Shown here: piece by piece, positions 5,924 to 6,634 of the stretch
How positions within the stretch are numbered: the stretch's first letter is position 1
Layout of the letters: the number at the start of each line of letters is the position of its first letter
Source of the DNA: Myxococcota bacterium
Lineage (GTDB): Bacteria > Myxococcota_A > UBA9160 > PR03
DNA: 6,634 bases
Assembly: GCA_030066475.1 (NCBI GenBank)
Contig: JASJBO010000390.1
Location: 1-6,634 of the forward strand
Direction of reading: 5' to 3'
Program-made: the position numbers and the translations under genes
Notes under the pieces: model-generated
Databases searched by the model: none
The model's input: only the letters and a program-made list of their open reading frames with translations
What the model was told of the DNA's origin: nothing

Positions 5924-5962
5924 TGGTGGGGAGTCGAACCCCTCGCCTTCCGGCGTTGCCCA
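5924..5962 (-). pseudogene. tRNA-like 3' fragment (T-arm, variable-arm-like hairpin, CCA)
   Basis: On the minus strand, directly after the tRNA-Phe CCA, comes CGCC-GGAA-GGCG (5955 down to 5944), like the long variable arm of a Leu/Ser tRNA. One A then leads into a T-arm, GGGG-TTCGACT-CCCC (5942 down to 5928), followed at once by ACCA. There is no 5' half and no 7-bp acceptor stem. It may be the decayed remnant of a class II tRNA, or the scar of a recombination within a tRNA 3' end. The T-loop identity is clear; the original amino acid is not. Confidence 0.5.
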
Positions 5963-6038
5963 TGGCGGTTGGAGCCGGAGTCGAACCGGCGCACACGGGG
6001 CTTCAGCCCGTTGCTCTACCCAGCTGAGCTATCCATCC
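5963..6038 (-). tRNA. tRNA-Phe (anticodon GAA), atypical
   Basis: A 76-nt cloverleaf with encoded CCA. The D-stem is GCTC/GAGC, the anticodon stem ACGGG/CCCGT with loop CTGAAGC (anticodon GAA), the variable loop GTGC, and the T-arm GCCGG-TTCGACT-CCGGC. Oddities are an A3-A70 mismatch in the acceptor (GGATGGA against TCCAACC), G37-C38 after the anticodon where Phe tRNAs nearly always have purine A37, and G73 where bacterial Phe tRNA has A73. It could be a decaying copy or a specialised variant. The identity rests on the anticodon alone. Confidence 0.75.
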
Positions 6039-6198
6039 AGGTGTCGAACGACGCGGCCGTCGCGGGTACGCGCCAGGGCGATTCGCAGCCCCCGCGCGCC
6101 AGGCCGGCGTCCAGAACCGGCTCCGCTGGCGACGATCGCCATCGTCGGACTCGTCGTGTTCTCCTTCTCGCTTCGCGCACGCGTCGCGCGCGTCTCGC
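6039..6198 (-). other. 160-bp spacer inside the tRNA array
   Basis: This gap separates tRNA-Lys from tRNA-Phe; other gaps in the array are 7 to 9 bp. It contains an exact 7-bp hairpin, CGACGAT (6130-6136) with ATCGTCG (6141-6147), loop CGCC. A 37-residue minus-strand open frame (starting MAIVASGAG, ending in the tRNA-Phe D-region) has no good Shine-Dalgarno and is probably not a gene. I could not find a degenerate tRNA here. Confidence 0.4.
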
Positions 6199-6274
6199 TG
6201 GTGGAGGCGGTGGGACTCGAACCCACATCGTCCCGGGTAAGAGCCGGGCGCTCTGTCCGTTGAGCTACGCCTCT
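6199..6274 (-). tRNA. tRNA-Lys (anticodon CTT)
   Basis: A 76-nt cloverleaf with encoded CCA. The D-stem is GCTC/GAGC, the anticodon stem CCCGG/CCGGG with loop CTCTTAC (anticodon CTT), the variable loop ACGAT, and the T-arm GTGGG-TTCGAGT-CCCAC, with A73. The 3' acceptor strand CGCCTCC needs GGAGGCG as partner, but the 5' strand reads GGAGAGGCG. An extra AG leaves A1 facing C72. With that exception the gene looks normal. It follows tRNA-His by 9 bp. Confidence 0.85.
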
Positions 6275-6283
6275 CCGTCCTTC

Positions 6284-6360
6284 TGGGGTGATCGTCGGGA
6301 CTCGAACCCGAACCCCCGCGTTCACGGCGCGGTACTCTCGCCCGTTGAGCTACGACCACC
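6284..6360 (-). tRNA. tRNA-His (anticodon GTG) with C33
   Basis: A 77-nt gene including the His-specific extra G-1, which faces C73. The acceptor is GTGGTCG/CGATCAC with one G-U pair, the D-stem GCTC/GAGT, the anticodon stem CCGCG/CGCGG, the T-arm TCGGG-TTCGAGT-CCCGA, and CCA is encoded. G-1:C73 confirms His identity together with the anticodon. The anticodon loop is CCGTGAA, so position 33 is C instead of the nearly universal U that makes the U-turn. Confidence 0.87.
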
Positions 6361-6367
6361 ACGGTTC

Positions 6368-6443
6368 TGGAGCGCACAGCGGGCCTCGAACCCGCGGCCT
6401 TCGCGCTGGCAACGCGACGCTCTGCCGTCTGAGCTATGTGCGC
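6368..6443 (-). tRNA. tRNA-Gly (anticodon GCC)
   Basis: A 76-nt cloverleaf with all stems perfect: acceptor GCGCACA/TGTGCGC, D-stem GCTC/GAGC, anticodon stem TCGCG/CGCGA with loop TTGCCAG, and T-arm GCGGG-TTCGAGG-CCCGC. U33 and T73 are as expected for bacterial Gly, GG is present in the D-loop, and CCA is encoded. It is the only fully canonical member of the array. It lies 7 bp from its neighbours on both sides, so co-transcription is likely. Confidence 0.95.
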
Positions 6444-6450
6444 TCGAAGC

Positions 6451-6515
6451 TGGTGTCCACGGCGGGATTCGAACCCGCGTCCCCGGGTTGAGGGCCCGGC
6501 ATCCTGGGCCGCTAG
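6451..6515 (-). pseudogene. tRNA-Glu (anticodon CTC), 5' end missing
   Basis: The 3' part of a Glu tRNA: D-loop CTAGCGGCCCAGGAT (a Glu hallmark), anticodon stem CCGGG/CCCGG with loop CCCTCAA (anticodon CTC), T-arm GCGGG-TTCGAAT-CCCGC, 3' acceptor strand CGTGGAC, A73 and CCA. A partner GTCCACG for the acceptor is absent. Upstream of tRNA position 12 the sequence reads GCAGCC and does not pair. The break falls exactly at CTAG (6512-6515). Position 33 is C instead of U. Without the 5' strand it cannot form an acceptor stem, so it is probably non-functional. Confidence 0.75.
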
Positions 6516-6634
6516 CAGGCTGCGGAAGAACGCCGGCCGGGCGCAAGAAGGTGGGCTTTCAAGGGGATCCTGCTCTTGGATGAGGGCGGAATCGGCGTTT
6601 CGTGCGCCCTGGTTGTCCGGCTCGCCATCGTTTC
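6516..6634. mobile_element. Probable end of an insertion sequence interrupting tRNA-Glu
   Basis: Starting immediately after CTAG, CAGGCTGCGGAAGAACGCC replaces the expected tRNA 5' half, and base composition drops to about 60% GC. The start looks like terminal inverted repeats I recall from IS1182/IS5-like elements (the GCAGGCTGCGGAA type), and CTAG would fit a 4-bp target duplication. No transposase is visible in 119 bp. The minus strand is open across the junction (ending AFFRSLL before it), which may be chance. Assembly chimerism is an alternative. Confidence 0.42.

Noticed and set aside
3783..6263. Very long plus-strand open frame over slipin and tRNA genes
   Set aside because: It is a GC-driven shadow, antisense to the slipin gene and the tRNA array.
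5924..6515. Alphabetical order Glu-Gly-His-Lys-Phe in the array
   Set aside because: This is a naming coincidence with no biological meaning.
5699..6583. Protein frames across the tRNA region, such as those containing GGFEPRT/RGFESR-like peptides
   Set aside because: Such peptides are typical translations of tRNA T-arms and anticodon arms and do not indicate genes.
6580..6634. Plus-strand ATG frame (MRAESAFRAP...) running off the end
   Set aside because: It is only 18 residues long, with poor Shine-Dalgarno spacing and no match to a known transposase start. It is too short to call.
1..6634. CRISPR array, riboswitch or rRNA
   Set aside because: I saw no regularly spaced repeats, no conserved riboswitch core before any start codon, and no rRNA-like segment.

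Overview
The window is very GC-rich (roughly 70% or more by eye), with bacterial start codons, Shine-Dalgarno sites and CCA-encoding tRNA genes. Protein content points to a high-GC Gram-negative chromosome, most likely of the deltaproteobacterial type (Myxococcota/Binatota-like). That placement is inferred from protein style and is not proven. No phage structural, conjugation or CRISPR genes are visible.

Layout. Bases 1-827 (+) hold the 3' part of an aldo/keto reductase. It converges on a minus-strand pair: a Sfp-type 4'-phosphopantetheinyl transferase (853-1632) and, upstream of it, a SixA-type phosphohistidine phosphatase (1781-2251). A divergent region at 2252-2380, unusually AT-rich in part and carrying a nested inverted repeat, separates sixA from a plus-strand HNH endonuclease-type protein (2381-4357). 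That protein is built from two diverged copies of one ~200-residue module followed by an intact HNH motif. It converges on a minus-strand slipin/SPFH protein (4446-5597). A strong hairpin and a telomere-like G-quadruplex motif lie between the two.

From 5612 rightward no protein gene is supported. About 300 bp of structured non-coding DNA is followed by a minus-strand tRNA array. Read 5' to 3' on the minus strand it is Glu(CTC) with its 5' end missing, Gly(GCC), His(GTG), Lys(CTT), a 160-bp spacer, Phe(GAA), and then a tRNA-like 3' fragment. Only the Gly gene looks fully canonical. Glu and His have C instead of the near-universal U33, Lys has a 2-nt insertion in its acceptor stem, and Phe has several atypical bases. 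The Glu gene breaks off at a CTAG, after which unrelated, less GC-rich DNA begins; this is best explained by an insertion element starting at 6516.

How the genes relate. No pathway unites the protein genes; they look like independent housekeeping or accessory genes. The unusual parts are the decayed or specialised tRNA array with its apparent insertion, and the duplicated-module HNH protein with an 18-bp repeat read in two different frames.
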